Shown here: positions 34,073 through 42,223 of the stretch, one piece after another | How the letters are laid out: every line of letters starts with the position of its first letter | Numbering within the stretch: the stretch's first letter is position 1 | Assembly: GCF_014648775.1 (NCBI RefSeq) | Contig: NZ_BMRT01000001.1 | Coordinates: forward strand, 372,001 to 436,000 | Length of the DNA: 64,000 nucleotides | Origin: Streptomyces abikoensis | GTDB taxonomy: Bacteria > Actinomycetota > Actinomycetes > Streptomycetales > Streptomycetaceae | Direction: 5' to 3' | Program-made: the position numbers and the translations under genes | The notes under the pieces: generated by a model | What the model was told of the DNA's origin: nothing | Database searches by the model: none | The model's input: only the letters and a program-made list of their open reading frames with translations

Positions 34073-35020
34073 TCAGCAGTCCAGGGGGTAGGGGACCTTC
34101 TCGGTGACGGGGCCGTTGTTGCGGCAGACCTGGTAGCCCTGGGCCTGGAGGTCGCTGACGATGTCGGGCAGGGCATCGGGGAAGTTGCTGAACAGGTGGC
34201 CGAGGACGACGCCGTTGCGCTTCTCCTCCGGTGTGGCGTCGCGGACGCTCGCACGGATGTCGTCCACGCTGCGCGCGTGGCCCTGGGTCTTCTCCCAGTC
34301 GTGGGTGTCGATGGTCCAGTTGCAGATCCGGAAGCCGAGCTCGGCCGCCAGCTCCCGCTCGCGCTCCCCCGCGTCGCCGTACGGCGGCCGCAGGAGGTTG
34401 CCGGCCACGCCGTTGTGGATCTCGTCGTGCAGCTCGTCGTCGTCCAGGCTCGGCAGATGGCGGTGGGTGTAGGAGTGGTTGCCCACCCAGTGGCCCTGCT
34501 GCCGGAGCTGCCGGGTGATCTGCGGGTACTGCGCGGCGAACTTGCCGATCAGGAAGAACGCCGCGCGGATGCCCTGCGCCTTCAGCTGGGCGCCGATGCG
34601 CACCGACCGCTCGGGGTCGTTGTAGGGCCAGTCGTCCAGCGTCAGCAGGACCCGCCCGGAGGTGTTGCCGCAGCGCTCGCGGTCGTAGACGCCCTCGGGG
34701 GCGGGCGGGGCGGCGGGCCGGTCCCGGTGGCCGCTGTCGCCGTCGCGGGCAACCCCGTCGCCGGTGTCGCCGGGGCCGCCCTTGCCCGCCGGGGCGCCGC
34801 CCGCGCGGTGGTCGTGGCACCAGGCCGGCAGGTCGCGGCGGCCGCCCTTGGCGCCGGCCGGCAGCGGTACGCAGTCCTCCTGGTCGTCGTCCACCGCGTG
34901 CACCGCGAAGGCCGAGCACGTCACCAGCGCGGAGACCGCGGCGGCCGTCTTCAGCGGAGCCCGCCGGCGCCGCCGGTGGCGCCCACGACCACGCCGGAAG
35001 ACCTCACCGTATCCGGACAT
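34073..35020 (-). CDS. secreted or membrane-anchored polysaccharide deacetylase
   Basis: A 315-residue protein. An Arg-rich start is followed by one hydrophobic helix (about 24-42), a low-complexity Gly/Asp linker and a NodB domain from about 118. Motifs: VLLTLDDWP near 125 (the usual TFDD with Leu), GNHSYTHRHL near 180 with the two metal-binding His, RPPYGD near 210, and HLFSNFPDALPDI near 275. It would remove acetyl groups from chitin-like or cell-wall glycans outside the membrane. The ATG at 35020 follows TGAGGAG. Confidence 0.9.
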   Translation of the reverse strand: MSGYGEVFRRGRGRHRRRRRAPLKTAAAVSALVTCSAFAVHAVDDDQEDCVPLPAGAKGGRRDLPAWCHDHRAGGAPAGKGGPGDTGDGVARDGDSGHRDRPAAPPAPEGVYDRERCGNTSGRVLLTLDDWPYNDPERSVRIGAQLKAQGIRAAFFLIGKFAAQYPQITRQLRQQGHWVGNHSYTHRHLPSLDDDELHDEIHNGVAGNLLRPPYGDAGERERELAAELGFRICNWTIDTHDWEKTQGHARSVDDIRASVRDATPEEKRNGVVLGHLFSNFPDALPDIVSDLQAQGYQVCRNNGPVTEKVPYPLDC

Positions 35021-35204
35021 GCTGACTCCTCACGGATGACGGCCCGCCGGCAGACGCGACGCGTCACCTCACCCCGGCATCGACACCGGTTCGATGATCT
35101 TGACACCAACCCTCGGGCCGGACGGGCACTCTCGCAACCGCGGCGGCCGGGACGGTTGGGCCGCCCGGGTGGTGGCACCCGGGCCGCCGCGCCGTGCCCG
35201 GGCG

Positions 35205-36278
35205 TCAGCCGCGGGCGGCGGTGATATACGCCAGGCCATGGGCCCCGGCCTCGCCCTTGCTGCCCACATCCAGGGTGGCGAGCACCTTCGGGGCGGTCAG
35301 GTCGACCACCGTCACCGTGCTGGACATGACCCCCGAGACATAGCCCGTCCTGCCGTCCGGCGAAGAGGTGACGGTCAGCGGGAAGACCCCGACCTCCACC
35401 TGGCCCACGACCTCCAGCGACCCCGGCGCGAAGACGGTCAGCACCCCGTTGGTCTGCGCGCCGAGCTTGCCCCCCTCGCCCCGGGCCATCCGCAGCTCAC
35501 CGGCGAGCACGGCCCCGGTGACCGTCGTGTGCACCGGGAAGACGACGCCCTCGGTGGGCAGGGTCCGGACGATCCGGCCCGAGGCGGTCTCGATCACCCG
35601 GACGCCCGGTTCGGCGGCGGGCCCGGCCCCCGAGAAGTCGCCCTTGGGGGCGGCCACGTAGACGTGCGCGCCGTCCGGCGAGACGGCCAGGCCCTCGCTC
35701 CCGGGCACCTCGATCCGCCCGGCGAACTCGCCGCGCTCCAGGTCGAGCACGGAGACGAAGGGCGCCTCCTTGTTGGTGGTGTAGCCCCGGCGGCCGTCCG
35801 GGGTGATCTCGACCCAGTGGGGGCCGCCGGCCATCACCGGGATCCGGTCGCGCCGCTCACGGGTCGCCGTGTCGTAGACGATCACGCCGCCCGGCTCGGT
35901 GTCGGTGGCCTCCACGCTGACGTAGAGCAGGCCGCGCGCCCGGTCGAGGGCGAGGCCGTGGGGCGCGTGGTCGGGGGCGGTGTCGAGGACGTCGACGACG
36001 GCGTGGGTGTCGGCGTCGATGACGGTGATCTGCCGGGCCCGGCCCTCGTTCATGCCGTAGTAGCCGTGGACGTAGCTGCTCGCGCAGTACAGCACCCGGT
36101 GGTCCGGGTCGAAGCACAGCTCGTGCGGTTCGGCGGGCACGTCGACGACGTCCAGCCGCTCATGGGTGACGGCGTCGAAGAAGGTGATGGAGGACCCGGT
36201 CTGGCTGACGACCGCCAGCTGGTCGCGGGCGGCGAAGGAGACGTCGGAAGAAGCGGTGTTCCGCTCAAGGGAGTTCAT
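35205..36278 (-). CDS. YVTN-type beta-propeller protein, cytoplasmic
   Basis: A 357-residue seven-bladed propeller of the YncE/YVTN type. Repeating blades are seen: ITFFDAVTHERLDVVDVPAEPHEL, ITVIDADTHAVVDVLDTAP, VIVYDTATRERRDRIPV, VSVLDLERGEFAGRIEVPGSEGLAVSPDG, VTVVDLTAPKVLATLDVG. There is no signal peptide with the ATG at 36278, so it is probably cytoplasmic. An in-frame start 51 bases upstream lacks a ribosome site. Such propellers are often binding scaffolds; no substrate can be named. The DapF paralogue ends 97 bases upstream on the same strand. Confidence 0.85.
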   Translation of the reverse strand: MNSLERNTASSDVSFAARDQLAVVSQTGSSITFFDAVTHERLDVVDVPAEPHELCFDPDHRVLYCASSYVHGYYGMNEGRARQITVIDADTHAVVDVLDTAPDHAPHGLALDRARGLLYVSVEATDTEPGGVIVYDTATRERRDRIPVMAGGPHWVEITPDGRRGYTTNKEAPFVSVLDLERGEFAGRIEVPGSEGLAVSPDGAHVYVAAPKGDFSGAGPAAEPGVRVIETASGRIVRTLPTEGVVFPVHTTVTGAVLAGELRMARGEGGKLGAQTNGVLTVFAPGSLEVVGQVEVGVFPLTVTSSPDGRTGYVSGVMSSTVTVVDLTAPKVLATLDVGSKGEAGAHGLAYITAARG

Positions 36279-36375
36279 GCCTCGATCCTCACCCCGGAAC
36301 GGGGTGTGACTCCAGTGCAAGGTTGTCAACCGAGGATTGCACGGGACGCACTTGATGCTGCGTCACGCCACCGTC

Positions 36376-37248
36376 TCACAGAGCGGCCAGCCACCGGGCG
36401 TCCAGGACGCCCTCCGCCGCGACGCCCGCCGGGCCCGTGAGGAGCGTGACGGCGGACGCGTCGAGCGCCACCGTCAGCGGCCCCGTGACGTTCTCGACGA
36501 CCGTGGTCTCCCGGCGGCCGGCGGCGTGCTGGACGGCCGCGGCCGCCGCGCACGCGGCGGCGCCGCCCGGACGGATCTCCCCGGCCCCGGGCCGGTAGGC
36601 GCGCACGCGCAGACTGCCGCGCGGCAGCACGTTGACGAAGACCATGTCGGCGGACGGCACGAGCACGCCGACGGCCTTCGGGAAGGCGGCGGTGTCCGGC
36701 TGCGGCTCCTCGGCGAAGTCCAGGTACGACACGGGGGTGTCGATGACGCACACCAGGTGCAGGGCGCCCAGCGACACCAGCGTGCCGGGGAAGGACTGCC
36801 CGTCCGCCGTCACGCCCGCCGTGCCGAGGACGCGCGGGGTGGGCATCTCCACGGTCGTCCGGCCCTTGGCGTCGACGGTGACGCGCTGATCGCCCACACG
36901 GGTGCCGATCCACAGCGCCCCGGGCCCGGCGAGCCCGGCGACCGTCAGATAGCGGGCGGCGAACCCGGCGCCGGGGCCGCAGGCCAGGGAGTGCGAGCCG
37001 TCGGCGTCCCGGCAGTCCACGAACCACTCGCCGCGCGAACGGGCCGAGCCCTTGCCGGGGCCGGCGGCCGTCAGGCGCAGCAGGCAGTCCCCGCCGAGCC
37101 CGGTGCGCGGGTGGCACAGCCCCCGGACCGCGTCCTCGGACAGCGCGACCTGATTGCCGGGGTCGAGCAGGAGGAGGAAGCCGTCGCCGCCGCAGTGGCC
37201 CTTCACATAGCGGGGCCCGGGCTCGACGGTGGGCCGGTGCGCGGTCAT
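36376..37248 (-). CDS. diaminopimelate epimerase paralogue lacking one catalytic Cys
   Basis: A 290-residue protein with the two-domain DapF fold. The first catalytic region is FVDCRDADGSHSLACGPGAG near residue 80, keeping Cys (DapF has CGNG). The second region, where DapF has GxGET-x-x-CGTG, reads RPGAGEIRPGGAAA near 220: the Cys is replaced by Pro. Epimerases of this type need both Cys, so this is unlikely to be a normal DapF and may bind a ligand or catalyse a different reaction. The ATG at 37248 follows GGAAGGTGG. A genuine dapF is presumably elsewhere. Confidence 0.82.
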   Translation of the reverse strand: MTAHRPTVEPGPRYVKGHCGGDGFLLLLDPGNQVALSEDAVRGLCHPRTGLGGDCLLRLTAAGPGKGSARSRGEWFVDCRDADGSHSLACGPGAGFAARYLTVAGLAGPGALWIGTRVGDQRVTVDAKGRTTVEMPTPRVLGTAGVTADGQSFPGTLVSLGALHLVCVIDTPVSYLDFAEEPQPDTAAFPKAVGVLVPSADMVFVNVLPRGSLRVRAYRPGAGEIRPGGAAACAAAAAVQHAAGRRETTVVENVTGPLTVALDASAVTLLTGPAGVAAEGVLDARWLAAL

Positions 37249-37566
37249 CGACCACCTTCCCGGGGGAGGTACGGGCCCTCCGGCCCCTGGCTACTGCGGC
37301 ATCGTGCGGCAGTCGTGGCACGGCCCGCAACGCCTTCGCGGGTCTTCTCCGGCGGACTGCCGGACGACTGCCGGTGGACCGCCGCCGGACCGTGCGGGGC
37401 GCGGGGGCGGTGCGCCGACGGCCCGGTCCATAGCGGACGTCGGCGAGCGAAGGGGGCATCTTGACCGCTGGGGTGAGCGTCCTACGCTGGGGTGGGCCGG
37501 TGACGAGGAGGCCCGCAGGCCGGTCACGGCCGGCCAGGTGCCGGCGGGGAAGGGGCCCGAGGGGGA
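37249..37566. other. divergent promoter region, no gene seen
   Basis: A 318-base region between the DapF paralogue and the XRE/NB-ARC regulator. It holds a good promoter for the regulator. Frames crossing it are Arg/Gly-rich without ribosome sites. Confidence 0.5.
37461..37488 (+). promoter_or_regulatory. sigma-70-like promoter of the XRE/NB-ARC regulator
   Basis: TTGACC at 37461-37466 and TACGCT at 37483-37488, 16 bases apart, match the housekeeping pattern. The transcript would start near 37495, about 70 bases before the ATG at 37567. Confidence 0.65.
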
Positions 37567-38952
37567 ATGACGTTGACGGACGGTGGCCAGGGGCTCGCGT
37601 TCGGCCCGCTGCTGCGCCGCTACCGGCTCTCGGCGGGCATGACCCAACAGGAGCTGGCCGGGGCGTCCACGCTGAGCGTGCGGGCCATCGGCGATCTGGA
37701 GCGCGGCAGGACGGGCCGCCCCCAGCGGAAGTCCGTGGAGCTCCTGGCGGGGGCGCTGGCCCAGGGGGACGAGGCCGCGCGGCGGCTCGTGGAGGCGGCG
37801 AGGGCCGCGCGGCTCGCGCCGGAGCCCGACGACGCTCCGGAGGAGCGCCCCGACGGCGACGCCGCGGCGCACGCCGCGCGGACGGACGGAGGCCGGGCGC
37901 CGGGGACGGGCGTGACCGGCGCGCCCGTCTGCGAACTGCCTCCGGACATACCCGATTTCACGGCCCGGCGGCGCGAACTGCTGGGGATCGAGGGAGCCCT
38001 GGCGCCCGAGGGGGTCCGGTGCGGGCAGCGGCTGACGCTCGTCGCCGGGCATCCGGGCGCGGGCAAGACGGCACTGGCGGTGCGCGCCGCGCACCGGCTG
38101 CGCTCCCGGTTCCCGGACGGCCAGCTCTTCGTCCAACTCTCCCCCGCCGGGCACCCCGCCCTCGGCCCGGACGACGTGGTGCGCCACCTGCTGCGCTCCC
38201 TGGGCGACCCGGCGGGCGGGGCGGGCCCGGCGGAGGAGGCGGGCGCGCGGTTGCGCGCCGCACTGGCCCGCAAGCGGGTGCTGATCGTCCTCGACGACGC
38301 GGTCGCGGAGGGGCAGGTGCGCTGCGCCTGCCCGGGGGTGGGCGCATCGGCGGTGCTCGCGACGTGCCGGCGCCGGCTCTCCGCGCTGCCGGGCGCCGGG
38401 CGCGTCGACGTGGGGGCGTTCGACACGGAGGAGTCGCTGGCCTTCCTGGCGCGGATGGTGGGCGAGGAGCGGGTGCGCCGGGAGCGCGCGGAGGCGGCGC
38501 TGGTGGCGGAGTTGTGCGGCCGGATCCCGCTGGCCCTGCGCGTGGTGGGCTGCCGGCTGCTGGCGCGGCCGCACTGGACGATGCGGACGCTCGTGGACGA
38601 GGTCCTCCACGATCCGCGCACCCGGCTGCGGGAGCTGAGCTCGGGCGACCTCACGGTGCGCGCCGCCGTCGCGGCGGCGTTCGGCGTGCTGGACGACCAG
38701 ACGCGATGGGCCCTGCGCCGGCTGGCGGCGGCCCGGGCGCCGGGGTTCGGCCTGCGGGGCGCGGCGACGCTGCTGGGGTGCGGGACCGCGCGGACCCACC
38801 GGATCCTCGGCGATCTGCTGGACGGCCATCTGCTGGAGGCCCACGACGGGCGGCGGGCGGCGGAGCCGTCGTACGTCGTCCCGCCGGTGATACGGCTGTT
38901 CGCGCTGGAGGGGGCGGAGGCGGCCACTTCGCGCGGTCAGCGGGTGGTGTAG
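37567..38952 (+). CDS. XRE-type HTH / NB-ARC ATPase regulator
   Basis: A 461-residue STAND-type regulator. An N-terminal HTH (about 12-70: LLRRYRLSAGMTQQELAGASTLSVRAIGDLERGR) is followed by an NTPase domain with Walker A GHPGAGKTAL near 162 and Walker B RVLIVLDDA near 238, and a winged-helix-like region to the end. The TPR repeats that usually follow in AfsR-like regulators are absent, so this is a short form. The ATG at 37567 is preceded by AGGGGGA. Targets unknown; the neighbouring SDR and DapF paralogue are candidates. Confidence 0.88.
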   Translation: MTLTDGGQGLAFGPLLRRYRLSAGMTQQELAGASTLSVRAIGDLERGRTGRPQRKSVELLAGALAQGDEAARRLVEAARAARLAPEPDDAPEERPDGDAAAHAARTDGGRAPGTGVTGAPVCELPPDIPDFTARRRELLGIEGALAPEGVRCGQRLTLVAGHPGAGKTALAVRAAHRLRSRFPDGQLFVQLSPAGHPALGPDDVVRHLLRSLGDPAGGAGPAEEAGARLRAALARKRVLIVLDDAVAEGQVRCACPGVGASAVLATCRRRLSALPGAGRVDVGAFDTEESLAFLARMVGEERVRRERAEAALVAELCGRIPLALRVVGCRLLARPHWTMRTLVDEVLHDPRTRLRELSSGDLTVRAAVAAAFGVLDDQTRWALRRLAAARAPGFGLRGAATLLGCGTARTHRILGDLLDGHLLEAHDGRRAAEPSYVVPPVIRLFALEGAEAATSRGQRVV

Positions 38953-38983
38953 CCGCCGTTAGCGGGTCGTGTAGCCGCCGTTG
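38940..38983. repeat. 22-bp tandem duplication at convergent gene ends
   Basis: Units 38940-38961 and 38962-38983 differ at two positions. The second unit encodes the SDR C-terminus on the minus strand; the first supplies the last codons and stop of the regulator on the plus strand. It appears that a copy of the SDR end was duplicated into the regulator end. Confidence 0.8.
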
Positions 38984-39714
38984 ATGAAGAGGGTCTGCCC
39001 GTTGAGCCACCAGCCGTCGGTGAGCAGGAACTTCACATACGGCACGATGTCCTCGATCTTCGTCAGCTCGCCGTTCATGGCGGAGGACTTGTGGTACGCG
39101 ATGGAGTCCTCGGTCTCGGCGGGGTAGAAGAACCCGGTGTCCATGGGCCCGGGGGCGATGTTGTTGACGGAGATGTTCCGCCCGAACAGTTCCTTGGACA
39201 GGGCGCGGGTGAAGTGCTCGACGGGGGCCTTGCTGCCCGCGTAGACGGAGTACAGACCGGTGTAGGCGGCGAGCAGCGAGGTCACGATGGTGACGATCTT
39301 CCCGCCGTCCTCCACCCGCTTCGCGGCCTCCTGCATCATGAAGAACGCCGCCTTGGAGTTCACCGCGAACATCTTGTCGTACTCGTCCTCGGTGACCTCG
39401 GTCAGCGGCTTCTTGAGGACCATGCCGGCGGTGTTCACCACGCAGTCGACCTTGTCGAAGGCGCCCACGGCCACCTCGAACAGCCCCTCGACCTCGCTGA
39501 CCTGGGTCAGGTCGGCCTCGTGCACGATCGCCTCGCCGCCCGCCGCCTTCACGGCCTCGGCGGTCTGCTGGGCGCCCTCCTTGGAGGACGGGCTGTTGAA
39601 GTGGACGACGACCTTCGCGCCGTCCACGGCGACCTCCCTGGCGATGAGGCCGCCGAGGTTCTTCGACGCTCCCCCGATGACGACGACCTTGTCCTTGAGC
39701 GTACGGCTGGGCAT
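38959..39714 (-). CDS. short-chain dehydrogenase/reductase
   Basis: A 251-residue classical SDR. The nucleotide-binding loop is VIGGASKNLGGLIA near residue 12; NTAGMV near 86 is the NNAG equivalent; the catalytic Tyr-Lys pair is in YSVYAGSKAPVEHF near 155 with Ser in IVTSLLAA upstream; the C-terminus ends INGGYTTR. The ATG at 39714 follows GAGGAGG. A 14-bp palindrome about 50 bases upstream could be its operator. Substrate unknown. Confidence 0.9.
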   Translation of the reverse strand: MPSRTLKDKVVVIGGASKNLGGLIAREVAVDGAKVVVHFNSPSSKEGAQQTAEAVKAAGGEAIVHEADLTQVSEVEGLFEVAVGAFDKVDCVVNTAGMVLKKPLTEVTEDEYDKMFAVNSKAAFFMMQEAAKRVEDGGKIVTIVTSLLAAYTGLYSVYAGSKAPVEHFTRALSKELFGRNISVNNIAPGPMDTGFFYPAETEDSIAYHKSSAMNGELTKIEDIVPYVKFLLTDGWWLNGQTLFINGGYTTR

Positions 39715-39761
39715 GCGGCCCTCCTCGGCGGGGGCTGACGACAAAGCATGACCACTTTATG

Positions 39762-39775
39762 GCGGTACATACCGC
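39762..39775. promoter_or_regulatory. palindrome upstream of the SDR
   Basis: GCGGTA-CA-TACCGC is a perfect 14-bp dyad. On the minus strand, CATAAA (39755-39760) follows directly and could be a -10 element, so a repressor bound here would block the SDR promoter. It is 47 bases from the SDR start. Confidence 0.5.
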
Positions 39776-39830
39776 TTCGCATGCCGGTGTCCGGCGGTAC
39801 GACCCCGGAGCTTCCGGACGACGGAGGGCA

Positions 39831-39849
39831 TTAGGCTAGCCTTACCTTA
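39831..39849. promoter_or_regulatory. iron box (DmdR/IdeR type) at the permease start
   Basis: TTAGGCTAGCCTTACCTTA closely matches the actinobacterial iron-box consensus. Its last base is the A of the permease ATG, so the transcript is probably leaderless and repressed by the iron-loaded regulator. Confidence 0.85.
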
Positions 39850-42035
39850 TGACTTTGGCGCACGTGGACACCGAGGCGAAACCCGCCGCCGACCAGGCAG
39901 TTCCCAGACCGTCCCACGGCCGTCGGCGACTGGCGGCCATCGCCGTCGGACTGTTGTCCGCCGTCCTCGTGCTCGCCGCCCTCTCCCTGTCCGTCGGCGC
40001 GGGCGAGGTCGGCCCGAGTGCCGTCCTGGACTACCTCCTCGGCCGGCACGGCGCGCGCGACAACGCGCGCCTCTCCCTGGTCGTGGGCGACCTGCGGATC
40101 CCCCGCACCCTCACCGCGCTCCTCGTCGGCGCCGCCCTCGGCACCTCCGGCAGCCTCCTCCAGGCCGTCACCCGCAACCCCCTCGCCGAGACCGGCCTGC
40201 TCGGCGTGAACGCCGGCGCCTCGCTCGGCGTCGTGGCCGGCATCGCCTTCCTCGGGGTGCAGAGCGGCCTCGGCCACCTGCTGTGGGCGTTCGGCGGCGC
40301 CATCGCCGCCAGCGCGCTGGTCCTGCTCATCGCGGGGCGGCGCGGCGGCGGTTCACCGATGCGGCTGGTTCTGGCCGGCTCCGCGCTGGGCGCCACCTTC
40401 GGCGGGCTCACCAGCGTCATCGTCGTCAACTCGGCCGAGACCTACGACCGCTTCCGCTTCTGGGTCCTCGGCTCGCTGGCGGGCGTCGAGGGCTTCGGCA
40501 AGCTCACCGGTCTGCTGCCGGTCCTCGCCGTCGGCTTCGTGGTCGCCCTGCTCGTCGCCCGCCCGCTGTCCGCGCTGGCGCTCGGGGACGACCTCGCCAA
40601 GGGGCTCGGCCACCGGCCCTCCACCATCCGGGTGATCGTCGCGGTGGCCGTCACCCTGCTCACCGCCTCCGCCGTGGCGCTCGTCGGCCCCATCTCCTTC
40701 CTCGGCCTCCTCGCAGGCTTCCTCGCCCGCACCCTCACCGGGCCCCGGCTCACCGCCCAGATCGCCTTCGCCGGGCTCATCGGCGCGGGCGTCCTCACCG
40801 GCGCCGACGTCCTGGCCCGGGTGGTCTCCCGGCCCTTCGAGGCGCCGGTCTCCGTCATCGTCGCCCTCATCGGCGCCCCCGTCCTCATCGGCATCGTCCG
40901 CTCCCGGCGGCTGGGTGCGATGGGCATGACCGACCCCGCCACGCAGGAGGCCGCGCCGCCGCCCAAGCGGCGGTTCGCGGCCCTGCGGCCGGCGCGCCGT
41001 GCCGAGCGGGAGGACAGCCTCGTCCTGCGCGGCGGCGCGCTCTCCGTACTGCTGCCGCGCCGGGCCGCGCTCGCCGCGCTCGCCCTGGCGGCGCTCCTCG
41101 TCGCCGCCGTCGTCCTGTCCGCGTACGCGGGCCAGAGCGAGATGGGCCTGGCCCGGACGTTCAACGCCGTCCTCGGCTCGGGCGACCGCTTCGACGTGCT
41201 CCTCGTCCAGAAGTTCCGGCTCGGCCGGATCGTCGCCGGACTCACCGCCGGCGCCGCCCTGGGCCTGGCCGGCTGCCTCACCCAGACCCTCGCCCGCAAC
41301 CGCCTCGCCACCCCCGAACTCCTGGGCGTCAACGACGGCGCGACGGCGGCCGTCCTCATCTCCACCACTCTCACCGGCACCTTCGGCGCCTGGTGGGCCG
41401 GTCCCCTCGGCGCGCTGGTGGCCGTCCTCGTCGTCACCACCGTCTCCGGCGGCCTCGGACAGCGCGGCTACCGCGTCCTGGTGGTGGGCCTGGCCATGTC
41501 CGCCCTCGCCTCCGCCGTCACCCAGGTCGTCCTCACCCGCCGCTCGCTGAACTCGGCGAGCTCCCTGTACGTCTGGACCTCCGGCAGCCTCAACGGGCGC
41601 GGCTACTCGGTGGCCACCCCCGTCCTCATCGGCCTGGCGATGCTGGTGCCGCTCGCCCTCGTCGTCGCCCGGCAGCTCAACGTGCTGCGCTTCGACGACT
41701 CCACGGCCTCGTCCCTGGGCGTCGCCCCGGCCCGGGTGCGGCTGTTCTGCCTGCTGCTGGCCGTGGCCCTGGCCGGGCTGGCGGTGGGCATCTGCGGCCC
41801 GGTCGGCTTCGTGGCGCTCGCCTCACCGGTGATCGCGGGACGGCTGGCGGGGCCGGTGCGGGTGCCGGTGGTGGGGTCGATGCTGGTCGGCGCGGTGTTG
41901 ATCGTGCTGGCCGACACGGTCGGGCGGATCGTCTTCGACGGGGTCGAGGTGCCGGTGGGCATCGTCACGACCGTTCTCGGCGGACCGTTCCTGCTGTGGG
42001 TGCTGCTGGGGCGGTCGGCGGCGGCGCGGGTGTAG
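39849..42035 (+). CDS. fused double FecCD-type ferric-siderophore permease
   Basis: A 728-residue membrane protein with two complete FecCD domains (about 30-350 and 395-725), each with about nine to ten helices, like FhuB. Each half has the family signatures: RIPRTLTALLVGAALGTSG and GRIVAGLTAGAALGLAGCLTQT, then ETGLLGVNAG and TPELLGVNDG, then LVGPISFLGLLAGFLAR and ICGPVGFVALASPVIAGR. It would form the whole membrane channel for ferric-siderophore import with the lipoprotein at 53643-54644. No ATPase gene is in the window. The start codon overlaps an iron box. Confidence 0.93.
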   Translation: MTLAHVDTEAKPAADQAVPRPSHGRRRLAAIAVGLLSAVLVLAALSLSVGAGEVGPSAVLDYLLGRHGARDNARLSLVVGDLRIPRTLTALLVGAALGTSGSLLQAVTRNPLAETGLLGVNAGASLGVVAGIAFLGVQSGLGHLLWAFGGAIAASALVLLIAGRRGGGSPMRLVLAGSALGATFGGLTSVIVVNSAETYDRFRFWVLGSLAGVEGFGKLTGLLPVLAVGFVVALLVARPLSALALGDDLAKGLGHRPSTIRVIVAVAVTLLTASAVALVGPISFLGLLAGFLARTLTGPRLTAQIAFAGLIGAGVLTGADVLARVVSRPFEAPVSVIVALIGAPVLIGIVRSRRLGAMGMTDPATQEAAPPPKRRFAALRPARRAEREDSLVLRGGALSVLLPRRAALAALALAALLVAAVVLSAYAGQSEMGLARTFNAVLGSGDRFDVLLVQKFRLGRIVAGLTAGAALGLAGCLTQTLARNRLATPELLGVNDGATAAVLISTTLTGTFGAWWAGPLGALVAVLVVTTVSGGLGQRGYRVLVVGLAMSALASAVTQVVLTRRSLNSASSLYVWTSGSLNGRGYSVATPVLIGLAMLVPLALVVARQLNVLRFDDSTASSLGVAPARVRLFCLLLAVALAGLAVGICGPVGFVALASPVIAGRLAGPVRVPVVGSMLVGAVLIVLADTVGRIVFDGVEVPVGIVTTVLGGPFLLWVLLGRSAAARV

Positions 42036-42057
42036 GCCTCCGGCGGTTCTTACCCCA

Positions 42058-42176
42058 GTCCCGCCCCTTCCCGTAACCGGGGGCTCCGCCCCCGGACCCC
42101 CGCCGATCTCAGCCCCTCCGGCGTTTGAGGAGCGGGGTCCGGGGCGGAGCCCCAGGAAACGGTGAAAGGGCGGGAC
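42058..42176. repeat. extragenic inverted-repeat element between permease and esterase
   Basis: Outer arms GTCCCGCCC (42058-42066) and GGGCGGGAC (42168-42176); inner arms gggctccgccccc near 42081 and ggggcggagcccc near 42141. The right half closely matches the reverse complement of the element at about 4488-4567. It is a dispersed Streptomyces extragenic repeat and may partly terminate transcription between permease and esterase. Confidence 0.8.
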
Positions 42177-42223
42177 CGGGGCCTCCTCCCACCCCCGGCA
42201 ACCTGCCACCGAAAGGAAGTCGC

